Shown here in pieces: positions 34,378-42,785 of a DNA stretch of 64,000 nucleotides. The notes below the pieces were generated by a model. The model saw only the letters and a list, made by a program, of their open reading frames with translations, did not search any database and was not told where the DNA came from. Source of the DNA: an uncultured Oscillospiraceae bacterium (GTDB taxonomy: Bacteria; Bacillota; Clostridia; Oscillospirales; Oscillospiraceae); contig CAKTQV010000006.1 in assembly GCA_934597255.1 (NCBI GenBank), positions 62,001 to 126,000 of the forward strand, given 5' to 3'. The position numbers and the translations under genes are program-made. The stretch's first letter is position 1. The number at the start of each line of letters is the position of its first letter.

Positions 34378-34395
34378 TATACCCCTACGGGTATA
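34378..34395 (+). promoter_or_regulatory. CsoR operator-like palindrome at the start site
   Basis: TATACCCCTACGGGTATA is a close match to reported CsoR operators (ATACCCTACGGGGGTAT in B. subtilis, from memory). It covers the predicted transcription start. Confidence 0.75.
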
Positions 34396-34410
34396 AAAGG
34401 AGGAATGTTT

Positions 34411-36147
34411 GTGAAGCGTGCGATGGAAAAGCTGGAGCAGCTGCTGGAGCTGGGCGGCATCAAAAAGGACGTCACCTTCCTCGTGCTCTCCGGTATCGCC
34501 GTCATCTGCAGCCTGCTGAAGTGGAATCCGCTCCCGTTCGACATGGCGTGGATCGCCATCGTCCTCTGCGGCATTCCCATCATCCTCGAAGCGGTGATCG
34601 GGCTGGTCACCGCCTTCGACATCAAGGCGGACGTGCTGGTATCGCTGGCGCTGATCGCCTCCATCAGCATCGGCGAGACGTTCGCCGCCGGTGAGGTCGC
34701 GTTCATCATGCAGCTCGGCGGCCTGCTCGAGGAACTGACGGTCGCCAGAGCCAGAGCCGGGATCGAGAAGCTGGTGCATCTGACGCCCCAGACGGCCCGC
34801 GTGCTGCGAGACGGCAAGGAGGAGATCCTCCCCGCCGAGCGGGTGCGAGTCGGGGATCGCATCCGCGTCCTCCCCGGCGAGAGCATCCCCGTGGACGGCG
34901 TCATTCTCTCCGGACAGACCTCCATCAACCAGGCGGTCATGACCGGCGAATCCCTCCCGGTGGATAAAACGGTGGGCGACACGGTCTCCAGCGGCACGGT
35001 CAACCAGTTCGGCGCCTTCGAGATGGAGGCGGCGAAGGTCGGCGAGGACAGCTCCATCCAGCGCATGATCCGGCTGGTGCAGTCAGCGGACGCGGGCAAG
35101 GCGAAGATCGTCGGCATCGCCGACCGCTGGGCGACGTGGATCGTCGTCATCGCCCTGAGTGCCGCGGCCATCACATGGGCCGTCACGGGGCAGATCATCC
35201 GCGCCGTGACGATCCTCGTCGTGTTCTGCCCCTGCGCGCTCGTGCTGGCGACACCCACGGTCATCATGGCCGCCATCGGCAACGCCACGAAGCACGGCTT
35301 CCTCGTCCGGGAGGGCGACGCGCTCGAGCGGCTGGCCAAGGCGAAGGTCATCGCCTTCGACAAGACCGGTACGCTGACCTGCGGCGTGCCGGAGGTCGTC
35401 GCGGCGGAGAACTTTGAGATGATCCCCGGCCGCGGCGTGTGCGCGCGGGTCGAGGGGAAGACGGTCCTCGCCGGGAGCCCCGCGCTGCTGCGGGAGCGCG
35501 GCGCGGCGATTTCCGCCGTAGCGGCCGCCGAGGAGCGCGTCCGGCAGGGCTGCACCGTGACATATGTGGCGGTGGACGGCGTGTTCGCCGGGTTTATCGC
35601 CCTGTCCGACACGCTGCGCAGGGAGAGTGCGGACACCATCGCCGCCCTGACGGTCCTCGGCGTGCAGCCCGTGCTGCTCACCGGCGACCACGAAAACGCC
35701 GCCGGGACCATCGCGGGCGAGCTGCAGATCCGCGAGGTGCGGGCAAACTGCCTGCCGGAGGATAAGCTCCGGTATATCGGCGAGTATCAGGCGAAGGAGC
35801 GGCCGGTCTGCATGATCGGCGACGGCGTGAACGACGCCCCAGCGCTCAAAAAGGCCGACGTCGGCATCGCCATGGGCGGCGTGGGCAGCGATATCGCCGT
35901 GGACGCGGCGGATATCGCGCTGGTGGACGACGAGGTCAAGGAGCTGCCGCACCTCGTGGCGCTCTCGAAGCGGATGATGACGACCATCAAGCGGAATATG
36001 ACCTTCTCCATGACGCTCAACTTCATCGCCATCACGCTGGCCATCATCGGGACGCTGAACCCCGTTGCCGGCGCGCTGGTTCATAACGCGGGCTCCGTGC
36101 TCGTGATCACAAACTCGGCATTCTTACTGAAATGGAGGAAAAAATAA
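34411..36147 (+). CDS. P1B-type heavy-metal-transporting ATPase, short form, probably copper
   Basis: 578 residues from GTG 34411, seven bases after AGGAGG; an ATG at 34405 lies too close to the site. The actuator motif TGES is at 178-181, the membrane metal motif CPC at 273-275, DKTGT at 317-321 and GDGVND at 470-475. There is no N-terminal HMA metal-binding domain. Only ~22 residues separate the phosphorylated Asp from the PGRG motif, where ~75 are usual, and the SEHPLA (HP) nucleotide-binding motif is absent. It should export a soft metal, and CsoR sites at its promoter point to copper. It overlaps the next small gene by one base. Confidence 0.9.
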   Translation: MKRAMEKLEQLLELGGIKKDVTFLVLSGIAVICSLLKWNPLPFDMAWIAIVLCGIPIILEAVIGLVTAFDIKADVLVSLALIASISIGETFAAGEVAFIMQLGGLLEELTVARARAGIEKLVHLTPQTARVLRDGKEEILPAERVRVGDRIRVLPGESIPVDGVILSGQTSINQAVMTGESLPVDKTVGDTVSSGTVNQFGAFEMEAAKVGEDSSIQRMIRLVQSADAGKAKIVGIADRWATWIVVIALSAAAITWAVTGQIIRAVTILVVFCPCALVLATPTVIMAAIGNATKHGFLVREGDALERLAKAKVIAFDKTGTLTCGVPEVVAAENFEMIPGRGVCARVEGKTVLAGSPALLRERGAAISAVAAAEERVRQGCTVTYVAVDGVFAGFIALSDTLRRESADTIAALTVLGVQPVLLTGDHENAAGTIAGELQIREVRANCLPEDKLRYIGEYQAKERPVCMIGDGVNDAPALKKADVGIAMGGVGSDIAVDAADIALVDDEVKELPHLVALSKRMMTTIKRNMTFSMTLNFIAITLAIIGTLNPVAGALVHNAGSVLVITNSAFLLKWRKK

Positions 36148-36320
36148 TGGCGATCAAAATCATCGGAACGATCATCGGAGGAATGGTCCTCGCCGCGGGG
36201 CTTTACTATCTGGTAAAGGAGCGGGAGGATGAGCAGTCGCGCCGGATCTATACGGTCGTAAGCGCCGTGGGCGGCGTCATGTTTGCCGGAATGCTTTTGC
36301 TGACGCTTCTGGCCCGCTGA
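36147..36320 (+). CDS. Small membrane protein co-transcribed with the metal ATPase
   Basis: 57 residues with two hydrophobic helices (about 5-22 and 36-55) split by a charged, Arg/Glu-rich turn. ATG 36147 overlaps the ATPase stop (TAATG), with ribosome site GGAGG at 36135-36139. The tight coupling suggests a partner or stabilising peptide of the ATPase. I do not recognise the family. It contains no Cys, His-rich or Met-rich metal motif. Confidence 0.72.
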   Translation: MAIKIIGTIIGGMVLAAGLYYLVKEREDEQSRRIYTVVSAVGGVMFAGMLLLTLLAR

Positions 36321-36337
36321 CCCCGGAAAAGCGGAAA

Positions 36338-36382
36338 CGGCGGCCCCTTCCGTTTGGAAGGGGCCGCCGCTGTTATATTTTT
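36338..36382 (+). terminator. Terminator of the metal ATPase operon
   Basis: A perfect 14-bp GC-rich stem (36338-36351 with 36356-36369) has a GTTT loop and an AT-rich tail with six T. Confidence 0.85.
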
Positions 36383-36400
36383 TGCGTGAGGCGCCGGATT

Positions 36401-39400
36401 TTACTCGGCGCTGGGCTCGCCGCTGGTCAGACCCATCACGCCGTCGCCGGGCTCGCCGAAGCCGATGGCGCTCGTCGTATCCAGCGCGTCTGGGTCGATG
36501 CCGTTTTCGGACAGATCGGCGGTCGCCGGGTCATAGGCGATGGCGGAAGCGCCGTCGGTCACGAAGGAGACGAGAGAGCCTTCCACGATGATGGGCTCAA
36601 CGTCCTCGAGGTAGGTGGTGATGGTGGCGTTCTGCCACTTCTGCATGCCGGCCGCCCAGTAGTTGACCAGGTAGTAGTCAAAGTCGCCGCAGGCGGGCGC
36701 GTCCTCACCGGCGCCGCACTCGTTGGCGCTGTAGGAGCCGACGTATTCGCCGCCGTCGTAGACGTTGATGATGACCTCGCCCTCGCCGAAGACCTCGCCG
36801 GTCAGCTTCGCGCCGGCGTAGAGGTTGAGCGTGATGGACGATTCCGCGCTGCAGTAGATGTCGCCGGTCAGCTCGGTATCCCAGAGATTGACGGTCAGAA
36901 TGCCGGCGTTATCGTCCGTGGCCTCGACGGCATAGGGATAATCGCCGCAGATCATTTCCGCGCCGACGATGAAATCCTCGGTGCGGCCGTTCTCCTCGCG
37001 GATGACGGGGCCGGAGCCGGATTCCAGCGTGCCGCCGAACACGAAGCAGTAGCTGCCGGTGGACATGGCGGCGGAGGGCATGGCCTGATGGCCGTTGAGC
37101 GCGGAGGTCTCGCCGTAGGTGTAGCAGTTGTCAAGCACGGTGACGCCGTGGTCGTGGGCGCTCATGACGCCCTCGCAGTTGTTGGCGACGAAACGGGAGT
37201 CCTTCGCCATGATGATGGACGAGCCGGCGCAGTAGATGCCGGGGGAGCCGGCCTTTTCGGTGGTGCAGTCCACGCCCTCGGCGAGGATGAAGCCGCCGCC
37301 GTAGTCGCTGGCGAGCGCGCCGGACGAGCCGCCGGCCGTGTGGATGACGGTGTCATAGGCATAGATGCGGCCCATGTAGGTCACGTCCAGACCGTGGCCC
37401 TGGGAGTTGTTGGTGTCGATGGTGCCGCCGTTGATGACGATCCTGGCGCGGTTGGTGGCAAAGGCGCCGTTGGCGTAGCTCTCGGGGTCGGAAACGATGG
37501 TGGGGTTGTTGAGCGTCACGAGCGTGTCGGGGCTCGTGGCAAGGATGTCGGAGCAGTAGCCGTACTGGCTGGAGCGCTCGGCGGAAAGATCGTCCTCGCT
37601 GGAGTAGCCGGCGCCGTAAACATAGATGTCGTCGAAGGTGTGCTCGCCGCCGGAGATGTAGATGACGGAGCCGCCGCGCGCGGCTTCCGCCACGTAGCGC
37701 TCGCCCTCGATCAGTTCGGCAGCCGGGCGGCCGGCATAGGGCTCGCCGGCCTCAACGGAGAAGATGCCCGCGTCGCTGAGGACGGGGATCTCGCCGCTGA
37801 GCAGAGAGAGAAGCAGGCCGTTTTCGTCCGTGACGGTCAGGATGCCGGTGGTCTCGTCATAGTCCAGCGCCAGACCGAGCGCGTCGATCGCGTTGCGCAG
37901 GCCGAGAACATAGTCGCCGTCCGAAAGGGAGACGGAGACCGTGAAGCTGGCGATGGGAGCGCCGTCGAGCGTGAAGGTGAGAGTGACGTCGCTTTCGGCG
38001 TAGACGTCGGCGGCCGCGGGCTCGACCATGATGTAGTCGCCGCAGTCGGTCACGGTGCCGTTGACAACGGCGTCGCCGTTCAGAGTGAGGCTGGAGAGAT
38101 AGCTCGTCTCGGTGACGTTCCAGACCGCGCCGTCGCCCAGCGTGACATTGAGCAGGCAGCCGTCCTCGCGGGGCGCGTACTCGTTTTCAACGCGGCCGAC
38201 GGAGAGGATGTTGTCGAAGGTGATGACGCCGTCGTCAATGGCGAGCGTGGCGTTGGCCAGGGAGATCGCGCCGGTCAGCTCGGCATTTTCGAGCGTGACG
38301 TTCATGGTGGCCGTGTCGTACGCCAGCGGGCTCATGCTCATCACGATGTCGCCCTCGAGCGCCGTATCGTGGATATAGACGGGTATCTCGGCGGAAGCGT
38401 TGACCGTGCCGGCGCCGGTATCGTCGTTGTCCTGCGCCTGCACGAGAACGCCGGTCTCGGAAGCGGTGACGACCGCGCCGTCGCCGATCTCGATATCGGC
38501 GGAGCGGGACTTGATCATGATGCCGCAGTAGGCGGTGTTCAGCTCGGTGCCCTCACCGAGGACCTTGAGCGTGGAAACGGAGCCCATGGGCTGGTGGGTC
38601 ACAAGGCCGTAGCGGTCGGAGTTGGCGACTGTGCCGTCGCTGAGGATGACCGTGCCTTCCACGGCGGCGAAGGCCACGACGCCGTTGTGGATATTGAAGC
38701 GGCAGTTTTTAAAGGTATCGACGCAGGGGCCGATGGAGTACGCGCCGTAGCCGGACTCGGTGACGTTGATCTCGCAGTCCACGCAGGTCAGGCTGCCGTC
38801 GTTGACGGCATCCACACCGAGCGCGCCCCAGTTGCGGTTGTTGAACACGCAGTTTTCAAAATACTCCGTGGCATAGTGGACCATGTTGTTGGCGCGGGCG
38901 TTGCCGTAAACGCCGAGGCCCTTGGGCGGCTGGCTCATGCCGGCCATCTCGACGGAGGCGTCCTCGTTGTAGTCGCCCGCGTCGCAGTTGAACACGGAGT
39001 CATAGACCTCCAGCGTGGACTGGCCGCCGGCAAAGGTGCAGCCGCGGACATAGCCGGAGACGTTCGCCGTCACATTGCGGGCAATGAGATGGCTGCCGTC
39101 GGTCGCGCACAGCGCGGCTCCCTGGCCCATGAAGTCGTTGCCGCCCTCGCCCGTGAGGTTGATGACGACGTCCTCAACCTCGATCTCGGCGCTGCCGCCG
39201 GCACGGATGCCGGAGACGGCGGCGACGTCGGAGCCGATGGTGACGCCGGAGACCTTCGTGTCGGTGATCTCGCCGCCGGTGGCCGCAGAGAGGATGGACT
39301 GGCCTTCCTGAAGGCCCTCGTCGGTGATGTAGATCACGCTGGCCAGCTCCGTGGACAGATCCACGTCCTTATCGCCGGACTGATAATCCGCAGATTCAAA

Positions 39401-39934
39401 AATGGGATCGACCACATCCACGGCCACGCTGCCGTTGTAAGCGCCCTCTTCGAGCGGGACGTTCACGCCGTCCACGGACAGATAGGCGGTCTGGCCCTCG
39501 CCGATCTCGGCCGTCTTTTCCACGCCGTCGGAGACGTAGCGGATCTCGCCGGCGGCGATGGAGATGACGGCGTTTTCGCCGCCCTCGCCGGAGGCTTCCC
39601 CGGACGCTTCGCCGGAGCCGCCGCCCGCGCCGCCGTTCATGTCGGCTTCGGGCTTGCCGGCGGCAAGCCAATCCTCAAAGTCCAGCGCGCCCAACACGTC
39701 AAAGAAGACCTGAATGTTGGAGGCGGACCGGATGTCGTCCATATCCTTGCAGGCGTAGATGGCGTCGGCCATCTCCACGGCGTCCTCGGGATTGGGGGCG
39801 CCGGCTTCCGCATAGGAATAGATGTAGTCCTGATATTCGCTCCAGTCGCTGTCCGCCGCGAAGGACACGCAGCCGAGGCTCAGCGCCATCGCAAAGACAA
39901 GGACAAGGGAGAGAATCTTCGATGTTTTACCCAT
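36401..39934 (-). CDS. Large secreted right-handed beta-helix repeat protein
   Basis: 1177 residues from ATG 39934, eight bases after AGGAGG; an ATG two codons upstream is too close to the site. A signal peptide (about 1-27, ending SFAA) is followed by a small helical region, a GSGEASGEASGEGGEN linker near residue 110, and two long stretches of Asn/Gly/Asp-rich short beta strands typical of right-handed beta-helices. Between them is a stalk-like module (LGLRNAIDALGLALDYDETTG) resembling copper-amine-oxidase N-terminal domains. No sortase motif, membrane anchor or catalytic motif is seen, so it should be released or held non-covalently. It is a single gene; possible roles are adhesion or polysaccharide binding. 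Function unknown. Confidence 0.8.
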   Translation of the reverse strand: MGKTSKILSLVLVFAMALSLGCVSFAADSDWSEYQDYIYSYAEAGAPNPEDAVEMADAIYACKDMDDIRSASNIQVFFDVLGALDFEDWLAAGKPEADMNGGAGGGSGEASGEASGEGGENAVISIAAGEIRYVSDGVEKTAEIGEGQTAYLSVDGVNVPLEEGAYNGSVAVDVVDPIFESADYQSGDKDVDLSTELASVIYITDEGLQEGQSILSAATGGEITDTKVSGVTIGSDVAAVSGIRAGGSAEIEVEDVVINLTGEGGNDFMGQGAALCATDGSHLIARNVTANVSGYVRGCTFAGGQSTLEVYDSVFNCDAGDYNEDASVEMAGMSQPPKGLGVYGNARANNMVHYATEYFENCVFNNRNWGALGVDAVNDGSLTCVDCEINVTESGYGAYSIGPCVDTFKNCRFNIHNGVVAFAAVEGTVILSDGTVANSDRYGLVTHQPMGSVSTLKVLGEGTELNTAYCGIMIKSRSADIEIGDGAVVTASETGVLVQAQDNDDTGAGTVNASAEIPVYIHDTALEGDIVMSMSPLAYDTATMNVTLENAELTGAISLANATLAIDDGVITFDNILSVGRVENEYAPREDGCLLNVTLGDGAVWNVTETSYLSSLTLNGDAVVNGTVTDCGDYIMVEPAAADVYAESDVTLTFTLDGAPIASFTVSVSLSDGDYVLGLRNAIDALGLALDYDETTGILTVTDENGLLLSLLSGEIPVLSDAGIFSVEAGEPYAGRPAAELIEGERYVAEAARGGSVIYISGGEHTFDDIYVYGAGYSSEDDLSAERSSQYGYCSDILATSPDTLVTLNNPTIVSDPESYANGAFATNRARIVINGGTIDTNNSQGHGLDVTYMGRIYAYDTVIHTAGGSSGALASDYGGGFILAEGVDCTTEKAGSPGIYCAGSSIIMAKDSRFVANNCEGVMSAHDHGVTVLDNCYTYGETSALNGHQAMPSAAMSTGSYCFVFGGTLESGSGPVIREENGRTEDFIVGAEMICGDYPYAVEATDDNAGILTVNLWDTELTGDIYCSAESSITLNLYAGAKLTGEVFGEGEVIINVYDGGEYVGSYSANECGAGEDAPACGDFDYYLVNYWAAGMQKWQNATITTYLEDVEPIIVEGSLVSFVTDGASAIAYDPATADLSENGIDPDALDTTSAIGFGEPGDGVMGLTSGEPSAE

Positions 39935-40004
39935 GTTCATGCTCCTCCTAGTTAAGTAGACTAAAACCAGTATTTAGATTATAGCGCCTTTTGTGCGTTC
40001 TGGC

Positions 40005-40033
40005 TTTACAAATTAATTACAAACAATTATAAT
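40005..40033 (+). promoter_or_regulatory. Promoter of adenine deaminase
   Basis: TTTACA at 40005-40010 and TATAAT at 40028-40033, 17-bp spacer, 30 bp before the ATG. The leader is too short for a purine riboswitch. Confidence 0.78.
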
Positions 40034-40063
40034 ATTGAAAATTTATCTCTGGGAGGGTATGTC

Positions 40064-41758
40064 ATGAGCCTGAGCGAACGCATTGAAGCGGCCTCCGGAC
40101 GGCGGAGGGCCGAACTTGTATTCAAGGACGCGGAATATCTCAACGTGTTCACGGGACGCTTTGAAAAGGCGGATGTGGCGGTGAGCGACGGCCACATCGT
40201 GGGCATCGGCGATTACGACGGCGAACGGGAGATCGGCTGCGGCGGCAAGACGCTTGTCCCGGCGTTCATCGACGGCCATATCCATCTCGAGTCGAGCGTC
40301 GTGTCGCCGGCGGAATTTGCGCGCATCGTGCTCCCGAAGGGGACCTGCGCGGTCGTGACCGACCCGCATGAGATCACGAATGTGATGGGGACCGACGGCG
40401 TGAAATTCATGCTGCAGGCGACGGAGCGGCTGCCGCTGGACGTGTTCGTCATGCTGCCGAGCTGCGTGCCGGCCACGCCGTTTGACGAATCCGGCGCGTC
40501 CTTCGCCCACGAGGACATTGAGCTTCTGATGGATCACCGGCGGGTGCTGGGGCTGGCGGAGATGATGAATTACGTCGGGACGGCGGCGGGAGACGGGGAG
40601 ATACTGGCGCGGATAAAGGCGGCCTGGAAGCGGCTCAAGCCGGTGGACGGTCATGCCCCCGGTCTTTCCGGCCGGGCGCTCAACGCCTACGCTGCCGCCG
40701 GCGTGATGAGCGACCATGAATGCTCCGATCTGGACGAAGCCATGGAAAAGCTGCGGCTGGGCCAGCGCATCATGATCCGGAACGGAACGGCGTCGCACAA
40801 TCTGAAGGCGCTCGTGCCGCTGCTGTGCGACTCGCAGACGGCCGCGCGCTGTATGCTGGTCACGGACGACAAGCACCCCGGCGATCTGATGAGCTACGGC
40901 CACATCGACGGCATCATCCGCGAGGCCATCGCGCTCGGCGCGCCGCCGGCGCTGTGCTACAAGGCGGCCTCGCTCGGCGCGGCGGAGTATTTCGGACTGC
41001 GGCGCATGGGCGCCATCGCGCCGGGGTATGTGGCCGATCTCGTGCTGCTGGACGACGTGGAGAGCGTGTCCATCGAGGCGGTCTGGCGCGCCGGGCGGCT
41101 GGTGGACGAGACGCTTCTGGCGCAGTGCCGCAGCGAGGTGGAGCGGCCGCTCATGGCGCGCGCGCGCAGCAGCATGAACCTTGCGGCACTTACGCCGCAG
41201 AGCTTTGCCGTCGCGGGGGGCGCGCCGGTCATCGGGCTTGTGGAGCGGGAGCTTCTGACGACCAAGGAGGGCTGGGCCTCGGATTACGGCGAGGGGCTGT
41301 GCAAGGCGGCGGTCATCGAGCGGCACCATCACACGGGGCACATCGGCGTCGCATGGCTGAAGGGATACGGGCTGAAAAACGGCGCCGTGGCCGTCACGGT
41401 CGCGCACGACAGCCACAATCTCATCGTGGCCGGATCGTCGGACGAGGAGATGGCGGCGGCGGCCAACGCGGTCATCGACATGCAGGGCGGCATGTGCGTC
41501 GTCCACGAGGGAAAGACGGCGGCGGCGCTTCCGCTGCCGGTCGCGGGGCTGATGACCGATCTGGACGCGGCGCAGACGCAGCGGGCCATGGACGAGATCA
41601 AGCGCGTCGCGTGGGAGCTGGGCGTGTCGAAGGGCGTCGACCCGGTCATGACGCTTTCCTTCGTGAGCCTGCCGGTCATTCCGCATATCAAACTGACGAC
41701 CTGCGGCGCGGTGGATGTGGACCGCTTTGAGTGGATGCGTCCGCCGGAGCAGCCGTGA
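40064..41758 (+). CDS. ade: Adenine deaminase
   Basis: 564 residues, the typical length. The amidohydrolase metal motif is PAFIDGHIHLESS (about 66-78), followed by the family segments TDPHEITNVMG and DHECSDLDEAMEKLRLG, with VTDDKHPGDL later. The C-terminal adenine-deaminase domain is present (HHTGHIGVAWLKGYG). It converts adenine to hypoxanthine and ammonia in purine salvage, with a manganese or iron centre. Ribosome site GGGAGG. It is monocistronic with a strong promoter. Confidence 0.95.
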   Translation: MSLSERIEAASGRRRAELVFKDAEYLNVFTGRFEKADVAVSDGHIVGIGDYDGEREIGCGGKTLVPAFIDGHIHLESSVVSPAEFARIVLPKGTCAVVTDPHEITNVMGTDGVKFMLQATERLPLDVFVMLPSCVPATPFDESGASFAHEDIELLMDHRRVLGLAEMMNYVGTAAGDGEILARIKAAWKRLKPVDGHAPGLSGRALNAYAAAGVMSDHECSDLDEAMEKLRLGQRIMIRNGTASHNLKALVPLLCDSQTAARCMLVTDDKHPGDLMSYGHIDGIIREAIALGAPPALCYKAASLGAAEYFGLRRMGAIAPGYVADLVLLDDVESVSIEAVWRAGRLVDETLLAQCRSEVERPLMARARSSMNLAALTPQSFAVAGGAPVIGLVERELLTTKEGWASDYGEGLCKAAVIERHHHTGHIGVAWLKGYGLKNGAVAVTVAHDSHNLIVAGSSDEEMAAAANAVIDMQGGMCVVHEGKTAAALPLPVAGLMTDLDAAQTQRAMDEIKRVAWELGVSKGVDPVMTLSFVSLPVIPHIKLTTCGAVDVDRFEWMRPPEQP

Positions 41759-41784
41759 GCGCGGGGTATGACCGCGTGCATAAA

Positions 41785-41812
41785 GAACAGGGGTGCCATC
41801 GCACCCCTGTTC
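41785..41812. terminator. Hairpin between converging ade and sigG
   Basis: A perfect 12-bp stem with a CATC loop and no long T-run on either side. Probably a weak shared terminator. Confidence 0.55.
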
Positions 41813-41831
41813 CTGCTGTATTATGCCGGGC

Positions 41832-42614
41832 TCATGCCGGGAACAGCGCTTTTTTGATCTCGCTGACCGCGTTTTTTTCCAGCCGCGACACCTGTGCCTG
41901 GGATATGCCGATCTCCCCGGCGACCTCCATCTGGGTCTTTCCGGCGAGATAGCGCAGGGCAAGGATGCGCCGCTCGCGCTCGGCCAGCTTTTCCACGGCC
42001 TCCGTGAAGGCGATGTGCTCCAGCCAGCTCTGATCCGTGTTTTTCACATCGCGTACCTGATCCATCACGCGCACGCTCTCGCCCGCGTCGGTGTACACCG
42101 GGTCGAACAGACTCACCGGCGTGCTGAGGGCGTCCATGCTCATGGCGGCGGCCTCCGGCGTCACGCCGATCGACGCGGCGATCTCCTCCACGGTCGGCTC
42201 GCGCTGGTTTTCGCTCATGAGCGCCTCGCGCGCCTGCATGACGCGATAGGCCGTGTCCCGGAGCGAGCGCGACACGCGCAGCGAGGAGTTGTCCCGCAGG
42301 TAGCGGCGTATCTCGCCCGCGATCATCGGCACGCCGTAGGTGGAGAATTTCACGTCGTGATTTTTCAGATCGAAATTATCAATGGCCTTTATCAGCCCGA
42401 TGCAGCCGACCTGAAACAGATCGTCCACATTCTCGCCGCGGCCGACGAATTTCTGGATCACGGAAAGAACGAGCCGCAGGTTGCCGCGAATCAGCTCGTC
42501 GCGCGCGCCGCTGTCGCCGGACTGCGCTTTTTTCAGAAGCGAGCGAATTTCATCGCTTTTCAAAACCTTCAGACTTGCCGTATTTACGCCGCAGATCTCA
42601 ACTTTTCCCTGCAT
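41832..42614 (-). CDS. sigG: RNA polymerase sporulation sigma factor SigG
   Basis: 260 residues. The N-terminal NKVEICGV-type start of SigG is recognisable (GKVEICGVNTASLKVL). Region 2 contains GNLRLVLSVIQKF and DDLFQVGCIGLIKAIDNFD, and region 4 ends in GKTQMEVAGEIGISQAQVSRLEK. It directs late forespore genes, including the spoVA operon. A sigma-F-type promoter precedes it, as expected. Confidence 0.97.
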   Translation of the reverse strand: MQGKVEICGVNTASLKVLKSDEIRSLLKKAQSGDSGARDELIRGNLRLVLSVIQKFVGRGENVDDLFQVGCIGLIKAIDNFDLKNHDVKFSTYGVPMIAGEIRRYLRDNSSLRVSRSLRDTAYRVMQAREALMSENQREPTVEEIAASIGVTPEAAAMSMDALSTPVSLFDPVYTDAGESVRVMDQVRDVKNTDQSWLEHIAFTEAVEKLAERERRILALRYLAGKTQMEVAGEIGISQAQVSRLEKNAVSEIKKALFPA

Positions 42615-42644
42615 TCAAAAACCGCCCTTTCGTCTGGTAAATGC

Positions 42645-42674
42645 TAGTTTTTCCAGCGGCGGCGGCTTTCATGC
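42645..42674 (-). promoter_or_regulatory. Sigma-F-type promoter of sigG
   Basis: Minus strand: GCATG (42674-42670), 15 bp, then GGAAAAACTA (42654-42645). The -10 fits the sigma-F consensus GGNNANANTR fully and the -35 fits GYATA with one mismatch. The start site falls about 25 bases before the gene. Confidence 0.6.
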
Positions 42675-42706
42675 ACAGCGCGAAAAAGTTAACGAACATT
42701 AACTCT

Positions 42707-42734
42707 TTTCAAGTGGGAAAATCTATGATACAAT
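42707..42734 (+). promoter_or_regulatory. Candidate promoter of the radical SAM-suf-thioesterase operon
   Basis: TTTCAA at 42707-42712 and TACAAT at 42729-42734, 16-bp spacer, about 50 bp before the first ATG. A second match (TTGAGT/TATATA at 42741-42769) would start too close to the gene. Confidence 0.45.
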
Positions 42735-42785
42735 ACGTGCTTGAGTGAAAAAATATCTATATTTATATAGAATGGAGCGGCATAT

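Noticed and set aside
33840..36385. Metal-resistance unit as a recently acquired island
   Set aside because: The regulatory DNA is AT-rich, but the coding regions have the same GC-rich codon use as their neighbours, and no repeats or integrase flank the unit.
36386..39955. A 1189-codon open frame on the plus strand opposite the beta-helix gene
   Set aside because: It is an antisense shadow caused by GC-rich codons. The minus-strand frame has a signal peptide, ribosome site and sensible protein composition; the plus-strand product has none.
39941..40063. Purine riboswitch ahead of adenine deaminase
   Set aside because: The predicted leader is about 25 bases and AT-rich, without aptamer stems.
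42741..42769. TTGAGT/TATATA promoter just before the radical SAM gene
   Set aside because: Transcription would begin around 42776 and remove the ribosome site at 42774; the upstream candidate fits better.
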